Below are positions 4,797-6,597 of a DNA stretch of 6,597 bases, piece by piece (within the stretch, counting starts at the first letter, position 1; the number at the start of each line of letters is the position of its first letter). Location: contig JAACEC010000049.1 of assembly GCA_011682715.1 (NCBI GenBank), positions 1 to 6,597 of the forward strand. The letters are read 5' to 3'. The notes beneath the pieces were generated by a model, which saw only the letters and a list, made by a program, of their open reading frames with translations, ran no database searches and was not told where the DNA came from. The translations under genes and the position numbers were made by a program. Origin of the DNA: Pseudomonadota bacterium. GTDB lineage: Bacteria; Hydrothermota; 32-111; QNBC01.

Positions 4797-6407
4797 TTGA
4801 TCACTGAAAATTTGAAATCTATACCTGAAAAAACTGCAAATCAAACACTTACCGATTACACTGAAAGTCTTACAGATTGGTATATTGGAAAAACCCCAAT
4901 TGAAAACAGGAAACGGAAAGGACAATATTTTACTCCTAAAAGAGTAAGTGAACTAATGGTAAGCTTGTTTGAAAATGTTGGACAAACGGGAGTAATAAAA
5001 ATTCTTGACCCTGGAGCTGGAATTGGAATTTTTGAAAGTACTTTTTGTGATTATATAAAATCATTTAAAAGGAAAATAAAAATATCATTCGATCTTTATG
5101 AAAATGATGTTGAGGTCCTGCCACTTCTTGAGCTCAATATGAAAATGTGCAAAGAAAACATGGCTTTTCAGGGATTTGAAATTTCTTATAAAATATTTGT
5201 TGAAGATTTTATTTTATCAAATGTACCAATTTTTAATAATCTAGAAAATTTTGATGCTGATAAAGATGGCTATGATTTTGTAATATCGAACCCACCATAT
5301 TATAAACTTAACAAAGATTCACCACAAGTAATTGGAATGAAGCGCATTGTACGGGGTCAGCCTAATGCATACCCACTATTTATGGCAGTATCGGCTAAAT
5401 TATTAAAAACTGGTGGGCAAATGACGGTATTAACTCCGAGGAGTTATTGTTCGGGTTTGTATTTTAAGACGTTTAGACAATGGTTTTTTAAAACCGTTAA
5501 GCCACAAAAAATACATTTATTTGAATCTCGAAAAGAAATTTTCAAAAGATACGGTGTACTACAAGAAAATGTAATCCTAAATGCAATAAAAACCTCAAAA
5601 ATACCAGAAAACATCTTAATTAGCGAAAGTAAGGGGATACCTGATGAAGATGGGATGATAAAAATAAAAAACACAACTTATGATAAAATCATTGTTGAAA
5701 AGGATAATGACATTGTTATGAGAATACCAATTTCTATAATAGATGAATTAATAGCAGTATATATTGACAATTTTGATAATAATTTGGAGAAATTGGGATT
5801 TAGAGTGTCAACAGGTCCAGTTGTTCCATTTAGGGCAAAGAATTGTCTTTTAAAAAAGACACATGATTATAACATTATTCCTTTGCTTTGGATGCACAAC
5901 ATTGTAGATGGACGGATAAGATGGCCTCTTGAAATGAATGACACGCCTATCGGATTAAAAAGGACAAAAGAATCAGAGAAAATTTTGAAACCTAATAAAA
6001 ATTATGTATTAGTTAAAAGATTTAGCACAAAGGAAGGGAAACAACGAATTAATGCGGGAATCTACTTGAGTGATATTATAAATTCAGATTTTATTGGAAT
6101 TGAGAATCATATAAATTATATATATAAAAGAGATGATGAATTGACCAAAGATGAGGTGTATGGCATCGCAACCCTATTGAATTCAAAGCTATACAACAAA
6201 TATTTCCAAATTACAAACGGAAGTACACAGGTTAACGCCTCCGAAATTCGAAATCTTCCTATTCCTTCTTTAGAAATAATAAGAGAGGTTGGGGTTTCAA
6301 TACAAAAATTGAAACACGCTGATACTACAGCAAAAGAAAAAATTATATTAAAAGCTCTAAAGATTGATGAAAAAATCTCAAGCGAGTTACTCGCAGTTGA
6401 TGATTAA
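4797..6407 (+). CDS. N6-adenine DNA methyltransferase, Eco57I/TaqI-like, with target-recognition domain
   Basis: 536 residues from TTG at 4797; an in-frame ATG at 4782 would add five (MRGWI) and overlap gene 3 by four bases. Numbered from the TTG: motif X KGQYFTP (41-47), SAM-binding motif I ILDPGAGIG (69-77), motif II DLYEND with acidic E102, motif III EDFIL (D137), and catalytic motif IV SNPPYYKL with NPPY at 165-168, the hallmark of amino-methylases that modify adenine N6. The order X-I-IV with a C-terminal specificity region makes it gamma-class. That region carries RVSTGPVVPFRAK (about 336-348) and NGSTQVNASEIRNLPIPS (474-491), both typical of Eco57I/TaqI-type target-recognition domains. 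At 536 residues it is the size of a stand-alone methylase; it lacks an attached N-terminal nuclease as in type IIG enzymes and is far shorter than PglX of BREX. No endonuclease gene follows. It presumably marks host DNA for the upstream system. Confidence 0.92.
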   Translation: MITENLKSIPEKTANQTLTDYTESLTDWYIGKTPIENRKRKGQYFTPKRVSELMVSLFENVGQTGVIKILDPGAGIGIFESTFCDYIKSFKRKIKISFDLYENDVEVLPLLELNMKMCKENMAFQGFEISYKIFVEDFILSNVPIFNNLENFDADKDGYDFVISNPPYYKLNKDSPQVIGMKRIVRGQPNAYPLFMAVSAKLLKTGGQMTVLTPRSYCSGLYFKTFRQWFFKTVKPQKIHLFESRKEIFKRYGVLQENVILNAIKTSKIPENILISESKGIPDEDGMIKIKNTTYDKIIVEKDNDIVMRIPISIIDELIAVYIDNFDNNLEKLGFRVSTGPVVPFRAKNCLLKKTHDYNIIPLLWMHNIVDGRIRWPLEMNDTPIGLKRTKESEKILKPNKNYVLVKRFSTKEGKQRINAGIYLSDIINSDFIGIENHINYIYKRDDELTKDEVYGIATLLNSKLYNKYFQITNGSTQVNASEIRNLPIPSLEIIREVGVSIQKLKHADTTAKEKIILKALKIDEKISSELLAVDD

Positions 6408-6597
6408 AGCGACTTCAAACGAACATATTCGAGTCTATTGTCTGCGAAAGTCCCAGAGTGCCCCGATCCTTGCACAACAACCCACTCACACCCGCACCCG
6501 GCTTCTGTACACCACATACACCGCCAGAAGATACGCGGGAGAGCGCAACGAAGATGAATGGCATGACCGAATCGAATATCCGGGATGGCGCATACCA
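6408..6597. other. Right flank of higher GC, no supportable gene
   Basis: After the methylase stop the base composition switches within about 30 bases from AT-rich to clearly GC-rich. Both strands have frames open to the window edge (plus from about 6406, minus from 6597 to a stop at 6415), but neither has a start with a ribosome site or a recognisable motif. A small inverted repeat CTTCTG (6502-6507) / CAGAAG (6525-6530) is present. No T-tract or strong hairpin marks a terminator for the operon. This is probably chromosomal backbone next to an inserted cassette. Confidence 0.45.

Noticed and set aside
553..6407. Match to BREX, DISARM or Detocs
   Set aside because: No PglZ, BrxC, helicase or nuclease gene is present, the methylase is much smaller than PglX, and there is no nucleosidase gene as in Detocs; only the kinase/receiver pairing is reminiscent of Detocs.
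6406..6597. Open frames on both strands in the right flank
   Set aside because: GC-rich sequence has few stops; neither frame has a start signal or a recognisable motif, and they cannot both be real.
1..6597. CRISPR array, tRNA, rRNA or complete insertion sequence
   Set aside because: No regularly spaced repeats, cloverleaf-like segment or transposase reading frame was seen on either strand.

Overview
The window holds one compact, co-directional four-gene cassette on the + strand (553-6407). By eye it is AT-rich. It sits between flanks of clearly higher GC (about 131-320 and 6440-6597) in which I find no complete gene. The look is archaeal, and a methanogen-type euryarchaeon is my best guess with low to moderate confidence. 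The clues are TATA-like boxes at archaeal spacing, an apparently leaderless divergent gene at the left edge, TTG starts behind G-rich Shine-Dalgarno sites, and AT-rich accessory genes set in a GC-richer backbone. A bacterium is not excluded.

Left side (1-552). The first 44 bases read on the - strand as the N-terminus of a protein (MNKRQLKEIVVQQR...) whose body lies outside the window. Just upstream of it are a TATA-like box and two near-identical imperfect palindromes 32 bp apart, which look like an operator pair. Bases 131-407 show no supportable gene. A long hairpin (408-448) and TATA-like sequences precede the cassette.

Cassette. Gene 1 (553-3084, 843 aa) is a protein with two GHKL ATPase modules. 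The N-terminal half is a MutL/MORC/Hsp90-like ATPase with an S5-type domain. It is followed by about 180 residues of E/K/R/A-rich charged helix and then by a histidine-kinase core with H, N, G1, F and G2 boxes. Gene 2 (3086-4168, 360 aa) is a response regulator: a receiver domain joined to an unfamiliar C-terminal region ending in a CxxC...CxxH zinc-binding-like cluster. Gene 3 (4183-4785, 200 aa) is a soluble protein I do not recognise. Gene 4 (4797-6407, 536 aa) is an NPPY-type N6-adenine DNA methyltransferase of the Eco57I/TaqI kind with its own target-recognition region. The genes are 1, 14 and 11 bp apart (or -4 bp at the last junction if the upstream ATG is used), so they are probably one operon.

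Working model (inference). The GHKL-S5 module senses or clamps DNA or another ligand and signals through the charged stalk to the fused kinase. The kinase phosphorylates the receiver of gene 2, whose Zn-like C-terminal region, perhaps with gene 3, is the output. The methylase marks host DNA. No restriction endonuclease is recognisable, so this may be a phosphorelay-controlled modification-linked defence system rather than a classical restriction-modification pair. It does not match any named defence system I can recall.
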